In this document: piece by piece, positions 1 through 7,915 of the stretch
How positions within the stretch are numbered: the first letter of the stretch is position 1
Layout of the letters: each line of letters starts with the position of its first letter
Assembly (NCBI RefSeq): GCF_004309355.1
Contig: NZ_BJCC01000014.1
Location: 1-64,000 of the forward strand
Reading direction: 5' to 3'
Length of the DNA: 64,000 bases
From: Enterococcus florum
GTDB lineage: Bacteria; Bacillota; Bacilli; Lactobacillales; Enterococcaceae
The notes under the pieces: model-generated
What the model was told of the DNA's origin: nothing
Seen by the model: only the letters and a program-made list of their open reading frames with translations
Database searches by the model: none
Program-made: the position numbers and the translations under genes

Positions 1-33
1 TTGGGTAGCTCTTTTCCTTACACTTTTTTTCAT
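1..33 (-). CDS. 5' end of an unidentified gene, cut by the left edge
   Basis: On the minus strand an ATG at 33 is preceded by a strong ribosome binding site (AAAGGAG, six bases before the start). It opens a frame of eleven codons, MKKSVRKRATQ, that runs off the window without a stop. The basic N-terminus would suit a protein with a membrane anchor or signal sequence, but too little is present to identify a family. It lies downstream of the muramidase and its terminator, so it is probably a separate transcription unit. The start is well supported; the function is unknown. Confidence 0.55.
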   Translation of the reverse strand, partial: MKKSVRKRATQ

Positions 34-70
34 AGTACTCTCCTTTTTTTGTTATTACACACTTCTCATA

Positions 71-102
71 TTATCATTTTTATAAACTTTTTTAAATGAT
101 AA
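71..102 (-). promoter_or_regulatory. 9-bp inverted repeat over a candidate promoter
   Basis: TTATCATTT (71-79) and AAATGATAA (94-102) form a perfect inverted repeat with a 14-base A/T-rich spacer, about 40 bases upstream of the start at 33. A possible promoter on the minus strand overlaps it (TTTAAA, 17 bases, TAATAT). The layout would fit an operator for the left-edge gene. The promoter boxes are weak and no regulator is known. Confidence 0.35.
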
Positions 103-164
103 GAAAATAAAAAGAAAGGTTCCTCAAAGAAACGAGTCATTATTCCTTTTCTCCTATGCTGATC

Positions 165-184
165 GTAAGCGCCGAAGCGCTTAC
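165..184 (-). other. Stable hairpin with TTCG loop
   Basis: GTAAGCGC and GCGCTTAC pair perfectly (8 bp). On the minus strand the loop reads TTCG closed by C-G, the unusually stable UUCG tetraloop in RNA. There is no T-run after it, so it is not a classical terminator. It lies between the muramidase terminator and the left-edge gene and could be a transcript-end stabiliser or part of a leader. Confidence 0.4.
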
Positions 185-210
185 CTTACTACTGATCACA
201 CAAAACGACG

Positions 211-243
211 AAAAAGGAATCAAGATTATCCTGATTCCCTTTT
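211..243 (-). terminator. Intrinsic terminator of the muramidase unit
   Basis: GGAATCA (216-222) pairs with TGATTCC (232-238). On the minus strand the stem is followed by TTTTT. It lies about 25 bases after the muramidase stop codon and closes the polysaccharide locus. A run of T on the plus side makes it potentially bidirectional. Confidence 0.75.
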
Positions 244-266
244 GTAGCTGAAACATATATAAAACA

Positions 267-2156
267 TTATTTCTTTTCGAATGATTTTATGTTTGGATCA
301 ATAGAAAAGGAATTTTTCGGAACGATCTTTATCTCTACTGCTTCTATTCTTCTACTGAATCCTTGTGTTCCGGCTGAAGAACCATTTTTAGTCCAACCTA
401 ACCAACCATTTTTTTGACTATGTGTTCGATACACAATGTCATAGCGATTAGCTAGAGCACCAGTCAAACGAATTTGAATTGCCTCCAGTCTTAAGCTTTT
501 CCCCTCTGTTCCGGAAAGACCGTCATTTCGTGTCCAATTCTGCCAACCGATTCTTTGAACATGGCCCCGATATTCCACACTTCCTGAATTGGCTAGGGAC
601 TTAGGAAGCATCACTTTCAACCCTTCCATCCTCAGACCCTTACCAGTCGTTCCAGTGATTTCACCGTTGACTGAAGGGGAAACCCATCCTTGGCCTTGAA
701 CATGGCTTCTATAAATAACATTACTATTATTTGATTTTACAAACGATCGACCCATTCCAGTTGGACCGGCCTGCCCTTTAGGAACTAGTTTAACTTGCAT
801 TGCTTCTATGCGGTAACTAAGGCCCTCTGTTCCAGCCTCTTGTCCATTTTTAGCCCAATTCATCCAACCAAATTTCTGGGTATGAACACGATAATACACA
901 TCATACTGATTGGATACTGTTCCAGAAAGCTTAATTTTCACCGCCTCAAGTCGTCTAGATTGAGCTTCGGTACCACTAATTTGATTATTCTTTTTCCAAG
1001 TTTTTTCCCAACCGATCCCTTGAATATGACTTTGATACTCGATGTTCCCAGAGAGGTCGTTGGATAAGGAAATCTTCATAGCTTCCATTTGTTTCCCCTT
1101 ACCAGTGGTACCAGAAGATTGACCGTTTGAGACCTGATTAGTCCAGCCATAATCCTGTACATGACTAGAATAATTTACTGTTTTTACAGCTTGAGGGCTC
1201 ATACTGCTAAATGTCTTTGTATAATCAGCAGAGATATCAAAGGATCCCTTTACACCTGGAAAACTCAATCTAGAACTCCATTGCCAGGCACCAAATTGTG
1301 TATAGTAATTTTGGGACGTCAAAGTATATGGATATGCTGCCACCCAAATCTTTTTGTTTCCTAAAAGATCGGCATTAATTAATCCACTATTGATCCAGTA
1401 TAATCCGACATAATGATGAATTGTTTTAAATCCTAATTGTTTTAGACGCGTTTCAAAAGCAATTGACGTTGAAGTATGATTGGCTAAGCCTGCGATCTGG
1501 GGTTCTTCCATGTCATTAACCATTACAGTATTATTATCTAGACCAACATTTCTAGCCGCTTTTGCAAAATAATCCGCTTCGGCAGAGGCTTGAGCATTAG
1601 TTTTGAACCAGCTATAGTGATAAGCAGATACTTTCATTCCTGCAGCTTTGGCGTTTTTTACTTGCGCAGCCGCATAAGGATTGATATATCCCGTACCTTC
1701 AGTAAGTTTTACTACCACACCAGTTACTCCATATTTTTTCATAATTAAGAAATCGTTTGTAGAGACGTTTCCATTATGAGAAGAAATATCCACAAAATTC
1801 TTACTTGGTGTATTGTTATTTGTCGCCGAAACCGCTGGAATATTTGACCTCAGTTGAATCCCAGGATTTAAATCAGATCGACCTTGGGGTAAAGAATAGC
1901 CACCGTTTTCATCCTCACCAAAATATTCTAACTTAGCAGGTTTTCCCTCCTCTTCAGAAGTAGTTTGCCTTGAACCGCTATCATTTTCCTCAGTTTCAAC
2001 TGTTTCGGTACTCTCAATGATAGTTGAACTTTCTGTTGTAGACTCAGAAACCTGATTGCCATTACTGCTAGAATCAGATACCTTTTCTTCTGCAAATACA
2101 GGTTTGTATGGCATCAATAATAGTACAGTTAGCACAACTTTATAAATCTTTTTCAC
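267..2156 (-). CDS. Secreted GH25 muramidase with six ChW repeats
   Basis: Predicted exported lysozyme that hydrolyses peptidoglycan N-acetylmuramyl bonds. Residues 1-22 form a signal peptide (basic start, hydrophobic core, cleavage near VFA/EE). A Ser/Thr/Glu-rich linker follows to about 115. The GH25 domain spans about 120-313, with the start motif FVDISSHNG (Asp122) and an acidic motif NDMEEP (214-219). Six ChW repeats follow (about 327-365, 371-411, 418-460, 479-517, 525-565, 571-614), each with a conserved GW and a G-T-x-G turn; these probably bind the cell wall. The start is GTG with GGGAGG seven bases upstream. It is the last gene of the polysaccharide locus, so it may trim or remodel wall carrying that polymer. 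The fold assignment is secure; the role in the locus is inferred. Confidence 0.88.
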   Translation of the reverse strand: MKKIYKVVLTVLLLMPYKPVFAEEKVSDSSSNGNQVSESTTESSTIIESTETVETEENDSGSRQTTSEEEGKPAKLEYFGEDENGGYSLPQGRSDLNPGIQLRSNIPAVSATNNNTPSKNFVDISSHNGNVSTNDFLIMKKYGVTGVVVKLTEGTGYINPYAAAQVKNAKAAGMKVSAYHYSWFKTNAQASAEADYFAKAARNVGLDNNTVMVNDMEEPQIAGLANHTSTSIAFETRLKQLGFKTIHHYVGLYWINSGLINADLLGNKKIWVAAYPYTLTSQNYYTQFGAWQWSSRLSFPGVKGSFDISADYTKTFSSMSPQAVKTVNYSSHVQDYGWTNQVSNGQSSGTTGKGKQMEAMKISLSNDLSGNIEYQSHIQGIGWEKTWKKNNQISGTEAQSRRLEAVKIKLSGTVSNQYDVYYRVHTQKFGWMNWAKNGQEAGTEGLSYRIEAMQVKLVPKGQAGPTGMGRSFVKSNNSNVIYRSHVQGQGWVSPSVNGEITGTTGKGLRMEGLKVMLPKSLANSGSVEYRGHVQRIGWQNWTRNDGLSGTEGKSLRLEAIQIRLTGALANRYDIVYRTHSQKNGWLGWTKNGSSAGTQGFSRRIEAVEIKIVPKNSFSIDPNIKSFEKK

Positions 2157-2199
2157 TTAATTCCCTCCCTATAAAAACATTCTTGGCTTAAAACTATGA

Positions 2200-2240
2200 T
2201 TTGCAGGTATACTGCATTACGTCACATAGATACCTGCAAA
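2200..2240 (-). repeat. 11-bp perfect inverted repeat between flippase and muramidase
   Basis: TTTGCAGGTAT (2200-2210) and ATACCTGCAAA (2230-2240) are perfect inverted copies 19 bases apart. They lie between the flippase stop and the muramidase start. No T-run follows on the minus strand, so a simple terminator is unlikely. It could be a processing or stability hairpin or a regulator-binding site controlling the muramidase. Confidence 0.6.
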
Positions 2241-2284
2241 CTTGCTGCTGAATTTTCGCTAACTTACTGTGCCTACCCATAATA

Positions 2285-3703
2285 CTAAGATTTGACTAAC
2301 AGTAAGAAATCACTCAATGCTTTGCGTATATCCCTCTGAAACATTATAATATATATCACATAGCAGACGGTATATGCTATAAAACTTAATATATCTGTAA
2401 AGAAAACATTTCCCAATATAAACATTAAAGCAAGAACTATTTCAAATGCTTGTTGTACATTCAAATTAATCTTTAAAAAGCCTGCTAATATTTTTTCAGC
2501 TAAAATGCATCTTAAAGCTAAACAAAAAATAATCAATCCGACAGCCAACAAAAGGTTTTGTACTAAGTAAACTATTACAACACCGCCTATTGCAGAAACA
2601 CTAAGTGTCACTACATTAACAAAAAGGATGTATTTCTCTTTACGTAATGTTTTCAGATAAGTGTTGATCAGCAGTGACATCCTTCCCTCAAAAATAATCA
2701 TGGGAAAAAGAATACCCATATACATTAAGCTAACGGAGTATTGGGGAAGCCAAATGACCAATACTTCTTTGATGGGAATATAGAAAAACAGTAAAAAGTA
2801 CGTAAGAGGAACGAATAGGGTCCTTAACACTAAAAAGAGACTCGCAATTCTATCTTTATTTGTTCTTCGTAATAAAGGAAACATCACCACGCCTATTGCA
2901 TTGATAAATGTCAAGAACATATTAGATATGCTTAATGTGAAAGAAAGTTTCCCAAACACCTCTATTGACCATTTATTCTGTACAAAGAAACGAATAATTC
3001 CTAAAATGAGCATGCTGGCAATATTGCTTAGCATTAATTTGCTCCCTATGGAAATATTATCAATAATTTCTTTGATGATTTTATTTAAAGAGATTAGTTT
3101 GATCGTAAGCATATCGCGTATCTGATACATTCCCCAAATAGTCACACAAAGTTTAGAAAAAATATCAATGATAATTAGCCACGAAAAAGTCCTTCCTCCA
3201 AACAAGAAAAAAATCACCAATAAGACAACATATAGGTAACGATCACTTCTTGAAAGATGTGCGTACTCTCTGATACGATTTGTTGATTGTAAGATGTATT
3301 GAATAAAGGTCTTAGCTATTGTTATAAATGAGACACATGCTGTTAAAATCAAAATCAGAGACTTATTCGTATGAGCAACGAAAAAAAGAGTATACATTGT
3401 AATACCCAAGGAAAAACAGACCTCTAGCATTAACAGATACCAATATTGCGAGCCTAAGGAACGCTTATCTAAATCATTGTATTCTTCTCCCCCAATTTTC
3501 AGGTAAATCCCATCTATCCAGCCAAAATGCAAAAATCCGACATAAGAGGAGTAAAATACATATAACTGCCAATAGCTATACTCTTTTACTCCTAATATTT
3601 TCGGAACGAATAGATTAAGAAGCACAGAAATGAGGAGCGTCGCAAAATTCGCCCCCACTGTATAATAGAGGTTTTTAATTACACTTTTAGCTTTATTATT
3701 CAT
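2285..3703 (-). CDS. Wzx-type polysaccharide flippase (second copy)
   Basis: Membrane protein of about 472 residues with roughly a dozen hydrophobic helices, resembling the MOP/PST polysaccharide exporter superfamily. The N-terminus (KNLYYTVGANFATLLISVLL) and the following amphipathic helices are typical of Wzx proteins that move lipid-linked repeat units across the membrane. The ATG at 3703 is preferred over an upstream in-frame TTG because GGAAGGGCGAGG lies just before it. It follows the Wzy/ligase-like gene in the decoration module, which suits export of a lipid-linked decoration unit. The substrate is unknown. Confidence 0.8.
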   Translation of the reverse strand: MNNKAKSVIKNLYYTVGANFATLLISVLLNLFVPKILGVKEYSYWQLYVFYSSYVGFLHFGWIDGIYLKIGGEEYNDLDKRSLGSQYWYLLMLEVCFSLGITMYTLFFVAHTNKSLILILTACVSFITIAKTFIQYILQSTNRIREYAHLSRSDRYLYVVLLVIFFLFGGRTFSWLIIIDIFSKLCVTIWGMYQIRDMLTIKLISLNKIIKEIIDNISIGSKLMLSNIASMLILGIIRFFVQNKWSIEVFGKLSFTLSISNMFLTFINAIGVVMFPLLRRTNKDRIASLFLVLRTLFVPLTYFLLFFYIPIKEVLVIWLPQYSVSLMYMGILFPMIIFEGRMSLLINTYLKTLRKEKYILFVNVVTLSVSAIGGVVIVYLVQNLLLAVGLIIFCLALRCILAEKILAGFLKINLNVQQAFEIVLALMFILGNVFFTDILSFIAYTVCYVIYIIMFQRDIRKALSDFLLLVKS

Positions 3704-3755
3704 GATTCCTCGCCCTTCCTCATTCAAGCCTTCTAATGCTTGAACAAGGGTTCTA

Positions 3756-5132
3756 CTATTTTTTCGTTAATGTATTAGAATTTTGCAGATAACCAGCAAA
3801 AAACCAAAAAATAAATCCAGCCAACCGATTGACGAGCACCATATCCGTAACTAAGCAGGCCGAGATTAATACCGTTATTCCCACAAGACTCAAAAATAGA
3901 TATTGGAAATAGTCATCCGAATGATCTCTAACCAGAAGAAGTCTGCTAAAGATAGTTTTAGCATTTATAATTAAAAAGATGAGAATTGGGATTGTTCCCA
4001 TTATCCCTGTCGTAGCTAACAAATAAAACAAAAAATTATGAGAGGTTTGCTCTTTTACAGCAATATATGTTTTTGGTGTCTGTTCCTGAGCAACTATATA
4101 CAAATTTTTAGGAGAAGTCCCAAAAATCGGATTATTTTCAAAAATTTCTAAAGAACTTTTCCATAATTTAAAACGGCTATTAGAAACATCTGAATTATTG
4201 TCTACATCATTTCTGCTCAATGTTAAACTGTCCGAGAGCTCATTTGAATGCCCACTATTACTTAAATCAATCTTAACGCTATTGGCCGTCCAAACCCATG
4301 CCTGTTTTAATATTTGAAAGCTGCCCAACACTAAAAATACTGCTAAAATTGAAAGAATCAATGCATTAAGGTATTTTTTCACTCTATTGCTTTTTAGTAA
4401 AAAGAAAAAAGTACAAATCAAAACAGCTATAACCAATTGAATTTGTGCAGAACGCGATCCTGACAAAATAATATAACTAAATTGAAAAAAAATATTTGCA
4501 ACGAGAAATGATTTGATTAATTTATTTTTACCAAGCACAGTAAACAAATGAAATGATGATATTATGGTGATCAACGAGATTGTAGATGCATAGTTCGGAT
4601 CCACAAATACGCCATACAATCTATTTTCCACAATACCCAATCGAACGCCATAATAAAGCTTATCAAAAGAGAATGAATTAGAAAACTTAGTGATGAAAAG
4701 AACGACCGCAATCATTACTAGTAGAAACCATACTGCTATCAGCACACTCTCGAATAAGACAAGTAATCTTTTACTCTTTCTCCTACCTAATTCAAACACA
4801 GCAAAAAAGTAAATCCCTTGCCACATTATAAGTTTAAGATTATCAAAAATACCATAACCTCTATTTACAAGCATACTAACAAATAGAACAATCAAAAAAA
4901 TAGACAACAGAATATCAGATAGAAAGAAAGCCTTGTTCTTTATCCGTTCAATAAAAAATTCGGCCATTAAAAATATGGATAAACCAACTAAAGTCCAAGA
5001 AATGAGTGAGTCTAATCTAGGATCGACCAAATAGTAAAGACTGACCATACGAGCAATAAGCACTAGCTCAAATAGTACTATAAAAGGCCCATATAGATAA
5101 AAGTTTATTTTTTTTAATCGTTGATATATCAA
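3756..5132 (-). CDS. O-antigen polymerase/ligase-like membrane protein (Wzy/WaaL type)
   Basis: About 458 residues with ten or more predicted membrane helices and a large soluble loop around residues 270-350. The segment GTSPKN followed by SHNFLFYLLATTGIMG matches the H-N...G-I-x-G pattern near the end of the O-antigen ligase family (PF04932). Such proteins polymerise lipid-linked units or ligate them to an acceptor outside the membrane. The start is TTG, with TAGGAG nine bases upstream. It sits between the epimerase and the flippase in the decoration module. Whether it polymerises or ligates cannot be told from sequence. Confidence 0.75.
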   Translation of the reverse strand: MIYQRLKKINFYLYGPFIVLFELVLIARMVSLYYLVDPRLDSLISWTLVGLSIFLMAEFFIERIKNKAFFLSDILLSIFLIVLFVSMLVNRGYGIFDNLKLIMWQGIYFFAVFELGRRKSKRLLVLFESVLIAVWFLLVMIAVVLFITKFSNSFSFDKLYYGVRLGIVENRLYGVFVDPNYASTISLITIISSFHLFTVLGKNKLIKSFLVANIFFQFSYIILSGSRSAQIQLVIAVLICTFFFLLKSNRVKKYLNALILSILAVFLVLGSFQILKQAWVWTANSVKIDLSNSGHSNELSDSLTLSRNDVDNNSDVSNSRFKLWKSSLEIFENNPIFGTSPKNLYIVAQEQTPKTYIAVKEQTSHNFLFYLLATTGIMGTIPILIFLIINAKTIFSRLLLVRDHSDDYFQYLFLSLVGITVLISACLVTDMVLVNRLAGFIFWFFAGYLQNSNTLTKK

Positions 5133-5152
5133 ATGAACTAACTCCTATTTCA

Positions 5153-6193
5153 TTAATTTTTTTCAATTATTTCTACAGTATGGCTTAAGGCCGTCTCTAA
5201 TTCGAAAATGGGGCTCCATCCTAATTTTCTTATTTTATCAACATCCAAAAGCGCTTTAGTTGCTTTCGAATAACCTTTGATTTCAATTTCGTCCGGCAAA
5301 TCATAGATAATTTCGACTCCAGCTATTTCTGCCAATTTTTGAGCTAAATCCTTAAGTCTCAAATCATAATTAGGATTTCCGATATTATAAGCTTGACCAT
5401 TTTGACCATTGATAAGCAAGAAAATTAAACTAGATACCGCATCACAAACATAGATGTATGAAAATAATTGATTGCCTTCGCTTTTCAGAACGATCGATTC
5501 CTGGTTTGCTGCATTTTTAATAAATTGCGAGGATGCTTTTGAATCGCTCATCCGCATAGTAGGACCAAAGACCCGGGCCAATCTCGGAATAACGATATCC
5601 ATTTTTTTACTTTCAATATAAGCTTGACATAAAGCCTCGCTCACTCTTTTGCTCTCTGAATAACCCGCCCGCAAGGTATTACAATCAATATATCCACAAT
5701 AAGACTCTTTGAAATACTCAACATCACCATTATTTTCACCGTATATTTCTACGGAAGATAAGAAAAGACTTCTCTTTGCATTGATAGATTCAGCATATTT
5801 TAAAACATTTTCCATGCCAAGTATATTTGTCATTATAGTCCCAATAGGATCTGTAGAGTAGGCTTTGGGATGTGTGTTACTAGCAGCATGAATAACATAA
5901 TCGACATTGAGTAAGTTAGGAATAGGATCCGTAATATCTCCCCTGATCAAGGTTAAATCATCATTATTTGAATAATGTTCAAATCTCATTTTTAAATTTT
6001 CTTCGTTCCTACCCATAGCATATATTTTAATGTTAGCATTCTCATTTTTATTTCTCGTCATTAGAACGTCAATCAAGCAAGTTCCCAACATACCAGAAGC
6101 ACCAACGACTAAGATCGAATGATTGTCGATTCTCTCCCAATCATATTCTAAATCAGCAACTCTTTCGATATCCTCAATGTATAAATTGTTCAT
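5153..6193 (-). CDS. NAD-dependent epimerase/dehydratase (extended SDR)
   Basis: Rossmann-fold extended SDR of about 346 residues. The nucleotide-binding motif is GASGMLG near the N-terminus, the catalytic pair is YSESK (Y-x3-K), and RVFGPTMR and a C-terminal SDR helix follow. The family acts on nucleotide-activated sugars (epimerases, 4,6-dehydratases, decarboxylases). It lies four bases or so from the cytidylyltransferase gene and shares its unit, so a CDP-linked substrate is possible. The ATG at 6193 is chosen because GAGAGGTGG lies seven bases upstream; a GTG three codons earlier overlaps that site. It is not a TarJ-type alcohol dehydrogenase. The exact reaction is unknown. Confidence 0.75.
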   Translation of the reverse strand: MNNLYIEDIERVADLEYDWERIDNHSILVVGASGMLGTCLIDVLMTRNKNENANIKIYAMGRNEENLKMRFEHYSNNDDLTLIRGDITDPIPNLLNVDYVIHAASNTHPKAYSTDPIGTIMTNILGMENVLKYAESINAKRSLFLSSVEIYGENNGDVEYFKESYCGYIDCNTLRAGYSESKRVSEALCQAYIESKKMDIVIPRLARVFGPTMRMSDSKASSQFIKNAANQESIVLKSEGNQLFSYIYVCDAVSSLIFLLINGQNGQAYNIGNPNYDLRLKDLAQKLAEIAGVEIIYDLPDEIEIKGYSKATKALLDVDKIRKLGWSPIFELETALSHTVEIIEKN

Positions 6194-6205
6194 TAGTGCC
6201 ACCTC

Positions 6206-6907
6206 TCAATATTTCATTTTTAAATATGCTTTAAAAAGCTCTAGATCATCAACAGTTGTCAACTTAATGTTTTTTTCAGATCCTACTGAAAAGTACAATG
6301 TTTCTCCTAAATCCACCATCATCGTATTTGTATAAGAAGAATCAGTCATACCAATATTCTCTTCAACAGCTTTATTATACCCCCACAATAATTTTCCGAA
6401 CTTATATGCCTGTGGTGTGGAAACCCTTCTTAGCGTATTACGGTCAACATATTTCCTCGTCTTCTCTTCTGTCTCCTTGATAAAGATTTGTTCATTGTAA
6501 GGTAAAGATGTAACCCCGTTCCCAAATTGTTTACATTTTACAATGACATCAGACAAAACCAACTCATCGACTAAAGGACGTATCCCATCATGGATAACAA
6601 CAATATCTTCATCCGAGCAAAATTCCTTCAAGAATTGAACACCATTATTAATCGATTCTTGACCTTTATTCCCACCAGGAATAATCCAACGAACTTTATT
6701 GATCTTAAATTCTTTGATATATGCCCAAAGCGTCTCTTCCCATCCAAACTTGCAGACAACTAATATCTGATCGATCTCTGGATGGTTTTGAAAAGATTCC
6801 AACGTATAGATAATAATGGGTTTGCCTTCAACAGTAATAAACTGTTTAGGTATATCTTGCCCCATTCGCTTTCCAACTCCGCCGGCAATAATTACTGCTG
6901 TTATCAT
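6206..6907 (-). CDS. IspD/TarI-like cytidylyltransferase
   Basis: About 233 residues of the IspD/TarI family, which transfers CMP to a polyol phosphate (methylerythritol-4-phosphate in IspD, ribitol-5-phosphate in TarI). The motifs seen are AGGVGKRMG followed by IPKQF, HDGIRPLV, RRVSTPQAY and KLTTVDDLEL. A location inside a wall-polysaccharide cluster with a LicD-type transferase argues for a decoration precursor such as CDP-ribitol rather than isoprenoid synthesis. It is coupled to the next SDR gene. No TarJ-like reductase is seen in the window, so the polyol is undetermined. Confidence 0.8.
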   Translation of the reverse strand: MITAVIIAGGVGKRMGQDIPKQFITVEGKPIIIYTLESFQNHPEIDQILVVCKFGWEETLWAYIKEFKINKVRWIIPGGNKGQESINNGVQFLKEFCSDEDIVVIHDGIRPLVDELVLSDVIVKCKQFGNGVTSLPYNEQIFIKETEEKTRKYVDRNTLRRVSTPQAYKFGKLLWGYNKAVEENIGMTDSSYTNTMMVDLGETLYFSVGSEKNIKLTTVDDLELFKAYLKMKY

Positions 6908-6922
6908 AGAATCTCACCCTTT

Positions 6923-7882
6923 TTATTTATTTTTAATTAAAAACCACAAATCAGCCAATATCGGATGTAAACTGGTATATTTACTGATATTGGTGAATAC
7001 CAAATAAATTTTTCTCTTTTCCATTATAGAACTTCTTATTTCATACTCTCTTATAAGCTTATGAAGGATTTGTGCCCGATCTTTTTTTTGAGGTATTGAT
7101 GCTGAACTATGCTCCAGATAATGTATACTTGAAATCGTTATTTCTTTAAGTCTTTCCAATTTCCTTATCCTTATACCGAATAGTCCCTTTTTAGTTTCAT
7201 CTTTTTTTTCAGTGCGCATTGCACTTTGTCCGTGCTTTCGCCATTGTCCCGTAGGTTCCCTCAAAATAAATAAACTATCTGTTAATACTCCTACTGACCA
7301 CATCGCACTATCATGAACTGGAACTACGCCAAAATCGAAGAATATCTTAACTTCTTTTAAAAAACTCTTTCTGACTGCATAGACCCACCCAGGTCGGTTC
7401 AAATAAATATTTTTTAAAGTAAACGGAATTCTACCTTCTTGCGTCACCTTTTCAATTACTCGCTGACTACAAGGATAAGATACTCCACCAAATTCTATTA
7501 ACTCGTCATAGTTCGATACTAAAACGTTCGCAGTAGAATGACTCAAAAAAAAATCCACCATCTTATTTATCTTGTCAAGATACCAAATGTCATCTTGGTC
7601 AGATGGAAAAACAATATCACCAGAGGCTTTGTTAAGTAAACAAAAGAAATTCAAACGCCATCCAAGATTTTTTTTGTTCTCCTCCACTTGCCAATTAGTT
7701 AGATTATATTTTTTTATATATTCCTTAACCATAGAAACCGTGTTGTCCGTTGAACGATCATCTAATATGATAACTTCTTCAACAGGATAGGTCTGTTGGC
7801 GAATAGAATCCAGCTGCTCTAGAATGTTTTTTTCTCCATTATAAGTGGGCATGATGACCGAAACCGAGGGTCTTAGATTCAT
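6923..7882 (-). CDS. GT2 glycosyltransferase, rhamnosyltransferase-like
   Basis: Family 2 glycosyltransferase of about 319 residues. The N-terminus VSVIMPTYNGEKNI is the nucleotide-binding start, LDDRSTDNT is the donor loop, and DQDDIW is the metal-binding DxD region typical of wall rhamnosyltransferases. There are no membrane helices, so it acts on the cytoplasmic face. It is followed by the cytidylyltransferase unit and preceded by LicD, so it probably helps assemble the decoration. The ribosome binding site is TTGGAG about ten bases before the ATG. Confidence 0.8.
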   Translation of the reverse strand: MNLRPSVSVIMPTYNGEKNILEQLDSIRQQTYPVEEVIILDDRSTDNTVSMVKEYIKKYNLTNWQVEENKKNLGWRLNFFCLLNKASGDIVFPSDQDDIWYLDKINKMVDFFLSHSTANVLVSNYDELIEFGGVSYPCSQRVIEKVTQEGRIPFTLKNIYLNRPGWVYAVRKSFLKEVKIFFDFGVVPVHDSAMWSVGVLTDSLFILREPTGQWRKHGQSAMRTEKKDETKKGLFGIRIRKLERLKEITISSIHYLEHSSASIPQKKDRAQILHKLIREYEIRSSIMEKRKIYLVFTNISKYTSLHPILADLWFLIKNK

Positions 7883-7915
7883 GATATAAATACTCCAATC
7901 ATAGATAATTCAATC

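Noticed and set aside
2200-2240. Inverted repeat as a terminator of the flippase gene
   Set aside because: No T-run follows the stem on the minus strand and the loop is long, so it is reported as a repeat of unknown role.
6206-6907. Housekeeping ispD of isoprenoid synthesis
   Set aside because: It lies within a wall-polysaccharide module beside LicD and an SDR, and no other isoprenoid genes are present; the family alone cannot separate IspD from TarI-like enzymes.
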